Assembly (NCBI GenBank): GCA_001414485.1
Contig: LLEY01000119.1
Location: forward strand, 1 to 64,000
Length of the DNA stretch: 64,000 nucleotides
Direction: 5' to 3'
From: Calycina herbarum
Taxonomy: Eukaryota; Ascomycota; Leotiomycetes; Helotiales; Pezizellaceae
Part shown: positions 12,010 to 22,229 of the stretch, piece by piece
How the letters are laid out: each line of letters starts with the position of its first letter
Position numbering within the stretch: position 1 is the first letter of the stretch
The notes under the pieces: model-generated
What the model was told of the DNA's origin: nothing
What the model saw: the letters and a program-made list of their open reading frames with translations, nothing else
Database searches by the model: none
Translations under genes and position numbers: made by a program

Positions 12010-12345
12010 ATGCCCTGTAATGGTGCCCTGGAGCCGCAATCTAGCGCGAGCGTTGTACTGCAGTGGACTTCCCTGTGAATTAAGTCTCTATGGTTTCAGG
12101 GTACCAACGCCCTTTTACAGGGAGGTAGCGAATGATAAACCTTCAGGGCAGGTTACAGCGCATTACAGCGCACTGCCCTGTATTCTGTATCTCGGAAATA
12201 TGCTGCTCGTAGATATTCTCTCGGAGATATTCTCGGAAGTATAATTCTCGGAAATATTTTGGAATTCTAGTATTCTCGGAATTATGCTCTCCGAGATATT
12301 TCGGAAATAGTATAATGCTCGGAAATATTCTCTGGGAACTAGCTT
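12010..12345. repeat. CCCTGTA-rich flank followed by clustered TCTCGGAAATA motifs
   Basis: 12010-12185 is rich in CCCTGTA and CAGGG words and ends in a 45-bp semi-palindrome (CTTCAGGGCAGGTTAC ... ACTGCCCTGTA). From about 12188 to 12345 the motif TCTCGGAAATAT or a close variant recurs at least six times with irregular spacing. The same flank and the reverse-complement motif occur at 33.65-34.2 kb. No ORF uses it. Confidence 0.7.
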
Positions 12346-12418
12346 CTCTAAACGACTTCGAAAAACTATCTCCAAACACTACATCATACCATCTGAAAAC
12401 TGTGATTCCACAAACACC

Positions 12419-13411
12419 TCACTTCACAGCAACAGCAACATTCGCTACAAACTTCAACTTAGCACGTCCCCCCTCCAATAACTCAAAACCCTCCGTCTTC
12501 ATCAACTCCACCTTCACAATCTCAATCGCCTAATCCCAGTTTTCCTCGTCACTCTTTAACCATCTAACCTCGGAAGTTCCACCAATGAAGGACCATGACA
12601 TGGTTGCGAAATGAGTAAGTTCTGCTGTGGTGATGTAGATGTCTCGTTTCGATAAGCGGATATTATTTTCGGCAAACCCGGCAGTGACCAGAATAGAGGT
12701 TAGGAGTTCGGGAGAAGACCATTTTTGCATTACATTTCGGGGGAGGGGAGTCCCTTCGGGCCGTGTAAGGGTGGATGCTACTTGGAGAGGAGCAATGTTG
12801 GGGGTTGAAAACCAGGTGTTTATGAGAGCTATGCGGGGAGGAAATTAGTATTCATTCTAGGGCATAGAGAGTAGTTTCCCCCCCTTTCTACTAAGAATTG
12901 CTGGAAGGTAGTAGGCAGATGGACGTGCGCATTTAAAAGGAAGAATTGAATTACTTACCAATTCCGCCAGGTTTAAGTGTCCTATACATCTCACCCAACG
13001 CATCTCTCCCCTCATTGGGGAGCACAAACACCAGCGCATTCCCAATGGAATAATCCAATATCTCGTCTCCAAACTCCAATTTCTGGGCATCCATTTTTAA
13101 TACCTCGACGGCCCATCGGTTTTCTTCCGCTCGAGACTTGCAGATCTCTAAAGCTTGAACGTTGATGTCGGTCGCTTTTACCAAGATGTTTTTGGAGTCG
13201 TTGATTGAGCTTGTGAATAATGCGGAGGTTGCGGCACCGGTACTGCAACCATTGTCGTGGACTAGCGATCCGCTGGGGATATCGGGGATTTGGGAGTGGG
13301 ATGGAGGGCGAGCTGTTTCATTCCATTGCCGACTAGTACGTCGTAGAGTGCTGGCGTTGGGGAGAGTGCCTGTTTGGGCATGAAAGTGTTGGTGCTTTGA
13401 GGAGCGTTCAT
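12419..13411 (-). pseudogene. SAM-dependent methyltransferase pseudogene
   Basis: The minus strand starts MNAPQSTNTF and continues PTPALYDVLVGNGMKQLAL, then needs a frameshift near 13290 to read SGSLVHDNGCSTGAATSALF, the SAM-binding motif I. Next come VKATDINVQALEICKSRAEE, ALGEMYRTLKPGG and, after an intron of about 0.1 kb (GTAAGT donor near 12956), INTWFSTPNIAPLQVAS. A TAG at 12532-12530 falls in NWD-stop-AIEIVKVEL and would be a Gln codon before a C-to-T change. The frame then stays open to 12419. The fold is that of class I small-molecule methyltransferases; the substrate is unknown. With one frameshift and one stop it is probably inactive. Confidence 0.75.
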
Positions 13412-13804
13412 TTCGGGAGCACAAGAGGATGGCTTCTGTTGTTGAAGCTTTTAATTTCAACAAAAAACAACAAAAAAGTTCTATCAGCTGAAGGGGAAGT
13501 CATTTAGATGTCGTGGTTAAGGACTCGGATGCACCGAAGTGTTTTACGTACTTGGTTGGAACCTAACGCGAAAGATACGAGACTTCGATGGCAATTGGTG
13601 GTTTGTTCCACTGCCTTGGGTGATAATATAACAGAACATTGTAAGCGAAGGCCTTTTGTTAGAGATCAATTAACTGACCCTCAGTCGGTTGAAGGGGGAA
13701 GCTTCGTCATTGTCCCCACTGATACCACCATATTTACTGGAAAGCTTGGGCTGTAATTGTTTGCCTTTCAGCTAATCAATTTTTCAGAAAAGCCAAAGTC
13801 AAGA
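13412..13804. other. Intergenic region
   Basis: About 0.4 kb between the methyltransferase remnant and a MITE-like element. No gene or motif is recognised. Confidence 0.35.
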
Positions 13805-14012
13805 GAGCTGGACATTGCTCTGCGTACACCTACTTTGTTTCAATTATGCGAATTAGTCGAGACAATTACATCTATTCTCCGCCAACGTTTAGAAGAATCG
13901 GTAAATCGACTTCTCAAATCTTCTAAACGTCCTCGACGAATGAATTTCATTGTCCTAGAACATTTTAGATAATCGAGGGGAGGGGGGTGTACGGAGAGTC
14001 AAGCTCGGGATT
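13805..14012. mobile_element. MITE-like element, copy with GTACACC ends
   Basis: Inner palindrome ACGTTTAGAAGAAT ... TCTTCTAAACGT. Outer inverted arms contain GTACACC (13824) and GGTGTAC (ending 13992), with related sequence extending some 20 bp outwards. It aligns over its whole length with 16105-16312. Boundaries are uncertain by about 20 bp. No coding capacity. Confidence 0.65.
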
Positions 14013-14309
14013 CTTACCAAGCAGCGACCTGCAAACACCATTTGATTATTCAGTAAAAGGAGATCTCAATAGTATCTCAATCTTCCACCAACAGAATCCT
14101 CTCTTATTCCAATTTGATAATACAGCCTCATTAATCCCCGAATTCTTGCGCGTCTCTCATATCTACCGCCGGATACTCCGTTACGAGTTATTTGGAGACG
14201 AAACTTCGGGGGCTGCGTGACAAGTTACTTGCTAATCGCGGCTTTTCCTTCTTGGGGATGTAGGTATTGGCACCGAAGGGGTCTCATTCATCCTAGTGGA
14301 ATATGCCGT

Positions 14310-15782
14310 TCATTCGATTATCTTGTTGATCCAAGGATCATCAAGCATTTGTTTTGCGGTCTTTCTATCTTCAGGTCTCCACTGAAGCATCCCCCTCATC
14401 ATTTCCAGAAACACTTCCTTATTCTTACCCCGGAGACGCGTCTCAGATTTTTCCAAACTCATTCCTTGCGGAATAGGCATCTCAGCTATCCAATTCCCTA
14501 TATTGTTCATGCTCGCCACCTCTTGGAGTACACACCTTTTTCGTCAAAAAATTATGAACTTCGTACTCCTTTTTGGAGAAGGTCTAGAGGCGGAGGACCT
14601 AGCATACCAATAACCTCTGCTAAATGGGCGCGAGTAGAGTAACCTTTTCCATCCGAATCTTGGCCATTGAACATGTGCCTGCCTTCGAATATATCCCATA
14701 TCATGATACCGACATTCCAAATGTCAACTGGATAACTCCAGGCTGCTTTCACCATAACCTCAGGGGCCTAAGAAATCATTAGTATTGGTTTATTGACATG
14801 AGCTGGGAACCTTCGGGGGGTGTGTGAACTGTAGGGGCGTGAAGGGTCTACGAACCCGGTAGACCTGAGGGCTAGCATTGTGGTTTCTTTTCTCATCTCC
14901 TCGCACGGCAGATCCAAAATCGCTTAACACGGAATCGCCAAAGAATTTTGGAACATCTAATTGCCTTGAGGCATAGATTGTTACCCCATTGACTGTTTTC
15001 CGTGGAGAAGGATGTTCCATTTCGGCTTTAGTGAAAGCCGTAAGGATGGATTTGTCTTCTATCTGAGAAAGTATGTTGTCGGCCTTGATATCTGTTACCG
15101 AGAGTCAGCCAAAGAATCAGTTCATTAATGCATCGACTATTTTCCTTACCTGTGTGGACGAGTTGACACTCAGTATGTAGGTAGTCCAGTGCCAAGAACA
15201 ATTGTTTCAGTGAACCCTTGAGGAGTTCCTCATCGAAAAGACCACCATCAAGGTGATGTCGAAGGTCTCTAAAACTTTCCCACATCGGCTTTTATACAAG
15301 ACATGTGTGATCACCACCAGAACGAGGAATTTTGAAAGTTTCTAAGGCGGTCCGGATATGGGAGTAGCCAGGATGAGAATGGTTGCCGTTTCCTAGTCGT
15401 TGATAGATTTTGAATTCTTCCTGTGGATCGCCATCACGGATGTATATTTTCAGGGCTACATGTTCATGACCTCTAATCTATTAGTCTTCATGGATGATTT
15501 TCCTTGGACATGCGAGACTTACTGGAGGTCGCGAGCCAGCCAAACTGTCGATGTCACACCGCGTCCAAGTTTTCCGAGAACCTGATACTTGGACGCAAAG
15601 ACATCTCCAATATTTACAGGATAGTAAAGGCCTCTTTTGAAACCTTCGTAATTTTCTTCATCGAGGATATGGGTGTGCCTTATTGACTCGAACCCGGTGG
15701 TGGGGAAACATAGGGGCCGCAATGGTAGTTTTCTGGCGGGTATCTTTGCCCAGTTTAAGAGGAATTTCATCACAGGGAACAA
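14310..15782 (-). pseudogene. SRPK-like serine/threonine kinase pseudogene
   Basis: Kinase features in order on the minus strand: GFKRGLYYPVNIGDVF (SRPK N-lobe hallmark), glycine loop LGRGVTSTVW, VALKIY (Lys), MWESFRDLRHHL, VHTDIKADNI (catalytic loop), LSDFGSAV (DFG), APEVM, VDIWNVGIMIWDIFEG, and FLEMMRGMLQWRPEDRKTAKQML. Introns follow 15523 (GTAAGT), the VHT codons near 15145 and the VYR codons near 14855. Breaks: TAA at 15294-15292 in CLV-stop-KPMW, TAA at 14554-14552 in RSS-stop-FFDE, and a frameshift before ASMNNIGNW near 14520. Active members phosphorylate SR splicing proteins. The truncated product would lack most of the catalytic domain. Confidence 0.8.
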
Positions 15783-16104
15783 AAACAGGAGAAACGTGTT
15801 GTGTTGTTAAGTGTGGGTTCGGGTTGAAATGGGGTCGCGAGAAATGAAGGAGGTTGGGAACCGCCCTTTCGTGCTGCCTTGAAGTCCAGGCTGATGCATG
15901 GAGGAAATCTTGGTGGACAAACTGAGCGAGCGGTTCATGCTACGAGAAGTCACAACGTCTCTTAAAACTTTTAACGCTCGACACAAAGATAAATTGGCAT
16001 CTTGCGCATCTATTTATATTTTTGTTGTGTTTTTGATGTGTTTCTGCCGTTTGTTATTGCTCGGTTTTCTCGTTACGTTTTTATTATGGTTGCGATTTAT
16101 GGTA

Positions 16105-16312
16105 AGAAACATGGGCTGTGCTGAGAGTACACCTCCTTTACTGTGATTATGCGTACTAGTCTAGGGTAATCACTTATATTGTCCGAAAAGGTTTAGAAGA
16201 ATAAAAAACTCTGACTCTATACTCTATATTCTTCTAAACGTTCTCGTACAATATTTTGAGTTATTACGAAAACCCGAGACAAGGGGTGTACTGAGAGCAA
16301 AGCTCAGGACTC
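16105..16312. mobile_element. MITE-like element, second copy with GTACACC ends
   Basis: Inner arms GGTTTAGAAGAATA and TATTCTTCTAAACG, middle arms GTAATCACTTATATTGTCC and AGTTATTAC, outer GTACACC (16127) and GGTGTAC (ending 16291). It is near-palindromic, so one strand could fold into a long hairpin. The rest of 15783-16419 holds no gene. Confidence 0.7.
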
Positions 16313-16419
16313 TTAACGCTTGTTCACCACGAGAATATTGTTGAGCTATAAAGAAAAACAAGTGGAAATCATATTTTGTAATGTCTTAAAATCAAGTTAA
16401 CGTGTCAACTGACAACTAT

Positions 16420-17664
16420 TTACGATGCCTTGGCCCAATGTTTTCCACTCCAGACATCACCCATTGTCCACAGCCAATAGTCTCTTCCCTTGATCAGCCA
16501 CACGAGAAAACTGGGCAATTTCCAACCCATTGCTACACCGACCCCTTTACTCTTCGCAATCGGTACCATCTGGGTTTCTCGTACATCTTCTTTGAAAATT
16601 CTGTCTTCTGTGGGATTTGGGGGTTGTCCCACTGCTTGAAGCAGATCTCGCTTGATGTTGGCACCAAGAACCGGGATGGCTTCGAGAAGTATATGGACGG
16701 CTGGCCGAGAATATGAAGCAACATCACCCACAGCATAAACACGAGGTCCGGCACCTTCGACTCGCAGGGACGAAGAAGTGTTGATGCGACGATCGGTAGT
16801 CAGAAGTGATTCATGAACGAACTTGGTGTTTGGCTTCATACCAGTTGCAGGAATATAAATGTCGGTACTAATCGTTGTTCCATCATCAAGGGTAACAACT
16901 GTCTTGGTCGTGAGATTTCCAACCCCACCAGCATCTGGTGTAACACTTTGAACGCTCTTGTCCTTGATGACAGTCACACCAACCTTGGAAAGATATCCTT
17001 CGGCTGTACTCGCTAAGGCGGGTCGAAGACCAGGTCAAATGTGGGAGCCAGCTGTCACGACAGTAACCGGCACTTTGGGGTCTTTTAACTCGGAACTGAA
17101 CCATCCTGCTCGGCCATTCAGGTACTCTCCCAATTCTCCAGCTGTCTCTATCCTAGCAGGACCACCACCAGCAATCAAAATGCTTTTGGCGGATGCGAGT
17201 GATTTTCGAAATTCAACCCAGCTCGCTCGTAAAGCATTTTCGTCTTGGTTAAGACCAAGAAGGGGAGAAGGAGTAGATGCACCGGTAGCTATAACGAGAG
17301 CATGGAAATCAATGATTTCGGTTTCTCCGTGCTTTAACTTGATGGCAACGGTTCAGTTGTTGTGGTCCGAATTTGTGGCGGTGCCTTGAATGAATCGAAA
17401 TTGGTCTTCGGGGTATCGCTCGAAAGATTTTGGAATGCTCACGAAGAGCTTCTCTTGGTTGAACATATCGTCTGAGATCAGAGCACGTGGACATGCTTGT
17501 CTACATAGTGCCTGTGAGGAGGAACTCGCGAGAATGACTTGATATGAGTTTGGATCGGGAAGCTGAGGGACAACGTGCTTGAGAACGTAGTGGGCTGTTG
17601 ATATTCCTCCGTACGAGCCGCCAAGGACGAGAACGATCTTTTTTGTTGTTGTGTTTTTCGCCAT
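16420..17664 (-). pseudogene. AIF/AMID-like FAD-NAD(P)H oxidoreductase with two in-frame TGA codons
   Basis: A single 415-codon frame runs from the ATG at 17664 to the stop at 16420 with only two interruptions: TGA at 17355-17353 (after TATNSDHNN) and TGA at 17037-17035 (in AGSHI-stop-PGLRPAL). There are no frameshifts. Family features: FAD-binding VLGGSYGGISTAHYVL at the N-terminus, ALVIATGAS, the NAD(P) motif IAGGGPARIETAGELG (family usually GGGPAG, so Arg replaces Gly), ATGMKPNTKFV, and RVYAVGDVASY near the C-terminus. Such enzymes are type-II NADH dehydrogenase/AIF relatives. The first TGA fits a CGA Arg codon changed by one C-to-T. It is probably a recent pseudogene; stop read-through or base-call error are alternatives. 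Confidence 0.8.
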
Positions 17665-18539
17665 TTTTAGGAGAGGGTTATTCAAGTTGCCTGTGGAACT
17701 GCAGGAGTAATCCGGAATAGGAGGGAATTGGCTTACCTTTATACAGGTGCGATTCACGACGTAACTTGAAGCCGGTGGGCGAATGCGCCCCCGAACTTCG
17801 AGGTGGTACACTGGTTACATGAAGAATGGTAACATGAAGAATGGTTACTTGGTGTGGTGGTGAACGAGACTGAAGAGAAAGAGAATCCGCGGTCATCGCG
17901 GACTTAAAACTCAAGGGACCCTGAGCCATGCTGAAGCCTGTATGTTCAGCGAATCAAACCCCTGAAACTGTGCCCCGCATGGCGCTATAAGTAATCTCAC
18001 ATCTCGCTGTTTCTTCCTGCCTCGACAATTCCATCGTACCATATTTTCATGTCGTATCATCATACAATTTGTACCAGTGCGACTCAAACGGAGTACGGGA
18101 TGAGCAGCCTCGTACTTAGGTTGCCCTTGAATCTAGCCAGCCTACCTGCATCATGGCCAGAGACAAGATCCCCCCCCCCCCCAAAATGAAGTTATTCCCA
18201 GATTCAGCGCTTTTCTTTATTCTTCGACCGCCACTTCTTGTTCTATTTTGCATTCTTAAAGAGAATTTATTTCTGATTGTTGTTGATTTCATTCGAAGAG
18301 TGTTGAGAGAACAAGACTTCCAAATTGCTGCGAGGGTGATAGTTTGATTATCGTAGATCCTTTCAAGTAATACCTTTCTTAGTCAAGTAGGCGGGCGGAG
18401 GAATATCTCTTATAGCTTTGACTAAATCGTCATTATTATATAAAACAAGGACGAGGTGGGAATCCATTTACATTAGTAAATGTAAGTCTAGAAACTCTCT
18501 CCTTTTCTTGATTGCTTCCAGATCTCTTCTACTAACCAG
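17665..18539. other. Intergenic region with a poly-C tract
   Basis: About 0.9 kb without a recognisable gene. A run of 13 C lies at 18170-18182. A GTAAGT donor at 18482 and TAACCAG acceptor near 18539 may form an intron upstream of the next remnant, whose first exon I cannot place. Confidence 0.4.
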
Positions 18540-19366
18540 AAACCCAGTGGAACTACACCATCATCCCTCACGTTGAGCCCGGTTCCTGGAACAACTTAGA
18601 ACCCCTCAATTTTGGAGCACAGGTTTTCCTCAACTACTACTGCACGATTGTTCGTTGGGACTACCCAGGCAACCACTTCGCCTACCCCGAAAGCATAGGC
18701 TGTCTAGACCGAGCGAAAGATTCAAATGGCGTCGTATCTCCAGGGGATATAGATTATCTCAGACCATTCCATTTTTATAACTTTACACCCTTCGTTTTCC
18801 CGGAGATGAAGTTGGCAGTTCCCATGGGATTCTACATCATAACTACGATTTTTCTTGGACCGTTGATCTTCATGGCATTGTTTTCGGTCTTCAAAATATG
18901 ATAAAGGGGAATCTCTCATGGATACAGAAACGTATTGCATTCGCTTGCTCGCTTGTAGGTAAACATCCTTCCCAAGATTCCAAACAAACTAACAAAACTC
19001 CAGATATCGTTCCTCCTCGTTTTAGCTGCTTCAATAGTTATTACCAGCCAAGCAGGCATTGTCCGTGCCTCACTCCTAAATCATCCAGTTTCTCAAGATA
19101 GCTCGGGAGACTGGTATAACAACCCGAATGGTACTTCTTACTCTACGAACACTACCATAAACAATGGAGCCAGATGGATTGTCACTGAGTTTACGACTAC
19201 ACTTCAATCTGCTAGTGTTGGATCCGCATTGATGGGTCTGACGTGGTCCGCGGTTGTGGCGAATGGATTGCAGACTGGGATGTGGTAGTGGGTTTGGAAA
19301 AAGGCACCAATGAAGCCTTTGCGGGTGGATGAAGGGGAGGACGAGGAAGATAATGATTATACATGA
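18540..19366 (+). pseudogene. Multi-pass membrane protein pseudogene
   Basis: The frame reads WNYTIIPHVEPGSWNNLEPL, FLNYYCTIVRWDYPG, a membrane segment MGFYIITTIFLGPLIFMALF, then TGA TAA in tandem at 18899-18904, RGISHGYRNV, and TAG at 18956-18958 directly before a GTAAAC donor. After the intron (acceptor near 19004) a second segment ISFLLVLAASIVITSQAGIV follows, an extracellular loop with NGT and NTT glycosylation sites, a third segment VGSALMGLTWSAVV and another TAG (MW-stop-WVWKK). All four stops would be CGA, CAA, CAG and CAG before C-to-T changes. The layout recalls small fungal four-helix plasma-membrane proteins, but I do not recognise the family. Confidence 0.65.
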
Positions 19367-20556
19367 ATGGGTTTTATAATCGGAAGTTTTGGATTTCGTG
19401 ATGGCTGTTGAGTTTATTGTTCCGAAGTGTCTATTCCTAAGGGCTGAGATAGTTATATACGTCTTCTATCAAGAGAGATAATTACAATATCATAATCCTC
19501 CGTCTCATTGAAAGTCTCATATTTCCCCTGAAGCCGCCCTCCGGCACGATTCTTTTCCAACTTTGTAGTGGGCATCGGACTACACTTCCAGCCTCCCAAG
19601 TCTTTGTCCTCATCGAGATAGACATAAATAGGTGGCAAAGCAATGGAATACGGTAATGATATACCCTCTGAAAGTTCTAAAGAACAAGACCCGAGAATCA
19701 TCCTGGCTTCGCATTCTCTCTTCAAACCGGTATGTGGCGGAAACAAGTATATCTTCCGTACTAAGCAGTATTTAGGAGAAATATCTCATCTTGAATATAG
19801 CAGACACTGCTCACTCCTGAGTCAGAGACTTAACAGAAGAGCGGCATCTTGCAAACTTGAAGCCGGCTATCCCGAGTAGTTGGGCAAAGCTCGTCTTTGG
19901 TCCAAGTAAGCGAATAGGGAAGAGTCGAAACCGATATCGTTGAACATCTACCGAACACTTATCTGGTGTATCAATCTTGGAGCACATCTCGTTGTTTTTC
20001 GGAAAGAAAGCCGATGCATGGAAACTTGAAGTGTCATCTTCAAAAGGTCGCCTTTCAAGAGCTCGATTCACCGTTGATTCAAGCTTCATTGGTTTTATCT
20101 GTATATCTTTTTCCTCCCTTTCATGCTAGAAATCGATCCGCTTTCCAAATGTTTAACGTCTGTCACTTCCTGGGTTAAGCGAGTTGCAACTCATGGCTCC
20201 TGGAAACCGCAACCTAAACCAATATTTCCGCAATGCAAAAGTGATCAACTATCACACAGTGAATTATGGCCCATAGAGTACTCCTGCTATAAATATGAGA
20301 AGCAAGTGAAGAAAAGTACACATATAATTATTCACCCGTTAAAAGTTTATTATGGGGACAGACCGTGCGTGCGTGCGCATGCAAGAGTCCCTGGACAGCG
20401 TATAGATGCCAAAACTTAGCGTGTTTATCTGCCTATAAATTTATAGTGTCCATGTACCTTTAATATGAACAAAACATAGCACCTAACTCTCAACCTCAAC
20501 GGCCACACCGACATCCAACCAAATCTCCTCAAGAGCGCCTACTCTCCTCCTTGACA
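19367..20556. other. Intergenic region
   Basis: About 1.2 kb. A 97-codon minus-strand open frame (19746-19453) has no recognisable domain. Nothing else is supported. Confidence 0.35.
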
Positions 20557-22229
20557 ATGAAGTTGTTTAAGCGCTTCCTCCCCTCCGTGAAGATGGACTT
20601 TATCCTTTCCAGGTTTCAAGAACACCATGTTCAAGAAGCTGTCCAAGAACCGCAAGGAGCTGTCCAAGAACCTCAAGAAATTGTCCAAGAAACTTTCCAA
20701 GGATCTGTCCATGAAGCTGTCCAAGAGCCTCAAGAGGTCCAAGATGCCGGAGAGGCACTCTGCGATCATTTAGATCAGGACCAAAAGGAAAATATCAAGG
20801 ATCCTGCGAGTAGGCTACTCAAACTACTTTTTATCCTTTCTTTGCTAACTCCTGTCTAGTATACTTCTGCGAGAAATGTTATCAAAAAACCAAAAAGGAA
20901 GTTTGCCCTAGGGGTTTACGAGAATGCGGAATCTGCGAAACCACAAATCCTTAATCTGCTTAAAAAGGTTGTTGAACCTCAAACCCGCCCTACCCTGACT
21001 CAAACCAATCTTCTAGCCGACTACTTCCAGAAAGCTTTTGATGAACAATTAGTCAAACTTGGAGAGGACGAAACTTGGAAGCTTAGGACAAAGCCATTAG
21101 GATCTCGCTCTTTCAATCACGATAATAAATGGATTCCTGAAAAAGAAATCACTTTGGTTTCTTGCTTATGCCTGAATGGAACACATTACTTTCCTGTCCT
21201 TATTCTACGCCGTTTTCAAGATATGGAGAGAAGGTTGACACACTGGATCATTGTTACCGACTTTAGTCAGCAAGTCTTTGCGCTCTGAGCAGAATCTATC
21301 GACTATTTCGATTTTGATTACTTCGATTGGGATCCTAAAGATCCAGATTCATATTCCATAGTTGAGTCTGAGGTTGAGGATCCTCCCAATTCAGTTAACG
21401 ACATAGAGGCGCTAGCCAACATATACGCTGTTATGGTCTACATTGGAACGATAGATGAGGATTTCACAGACTCCTCTTTGATTACCAATCTGCGAATGCT
21501 GCGGCACTGCAAAGTCAACGAACGCAAAGCCAAATATTACACCTACTTAAAAACTCAATCCCGAAGGAATGATACTGTCTATGAATGGACTGTAGTTTCT
21601 TTGGGCTTGCCAATCACCTTTTGACAATGGAATTTGCACTCCTGCTATATAGCAATTATGGTACCAATTGTAGCCCCTCCAATGTTTTTGGCGACGACTG
21701 GTCTCGAATTCTTCAAGTTCACCCGTTGCTTGTCATGCGTTAAACCGATTGTGACCTGCAATACATTTTTCGCGACATCAAAGTTTATGCCGAAATAGAT
21801 GAACTACTCCAAGAGAGACGCGTCTCATTCCAGAACAAAACTCCCTATAGATCTTCACCCACTAATAGGTCCTTTAACCTCGCCATTGCAACGACGGACC
21901 ACGGTGTTGGAGTGTATCCAAACTTTTTCCTGGATCAGCTGACACAAGCGGATATAGAATATCATGGGAAACGCCATTCTGATATGCATAAGCCATTTGA
22001 ATTCAACCTCTTTATTATTCACACTAACTTGAGATATTTCTACCACGATTGAGAAAACCTCGCAAGAGGCAGACATCACAAATCAAGCGAGAGCCCAAGG
22101 GGCTTTGTTGCATGACTTAGAAGAATCTGCGGAACTCTTATCAATACCCGATTAGAGGCAGGCTACGAAGCTAGTTTCAATGATACTCTCTTCCCCTCCT
22201 CCCTGCTCCTGGAAAACCTGATATAGTTT
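20557..22229 (+). pseudogene. Decayed gene of unknown family with VQE-type repeats
   Basis: Exon 1 (20557-20809) encodes a basic start then repeats of the type VQEAVQEPQ. An intron with a CTAAC branch (20810-20859) leads in phase to FCEKCYQ...CPRGLRECGICE, a Cys pattern like a zinc ribbon. A frameshift near 20940 is then needed to read KPQILNLLKKVVEPQ, WKLRTKPLGSRSFNHDNKW, ITLVSCLCLNGTHYFPVL and LTHWIIVTDFSQQVF. TGA follows (near 21288), then an acidic stretch DYFDFDYFDWDP, TGA again near 21622 with another frameshift, TAA near 21745 and further TGA near 22051 and 22111. The TGA and TAA codons fit CGA or CAA origins. I do not recognise the protein. Confidence 0.55.
20629..20748 (+). repeat. 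Coding tandem repeat (Val-Gln-Glu type)
   Basis: About 120 bp of imperfect units such as GCTGTCCAAGAACC, encoding VQEAVQEPQ, VQEPQEIVQ and similar. Period is irregular (12-15 bp). It lies in exon 1 of the decayed unknown gene. Confidence 0.7.

Noticed and set aside
17665..17929. Coding extension upstream of the AIF-like gene
   Set aside because: The open frame is proline/serine-rich by chance; family similarity begins at MAKNTTTKKIVL (17664).
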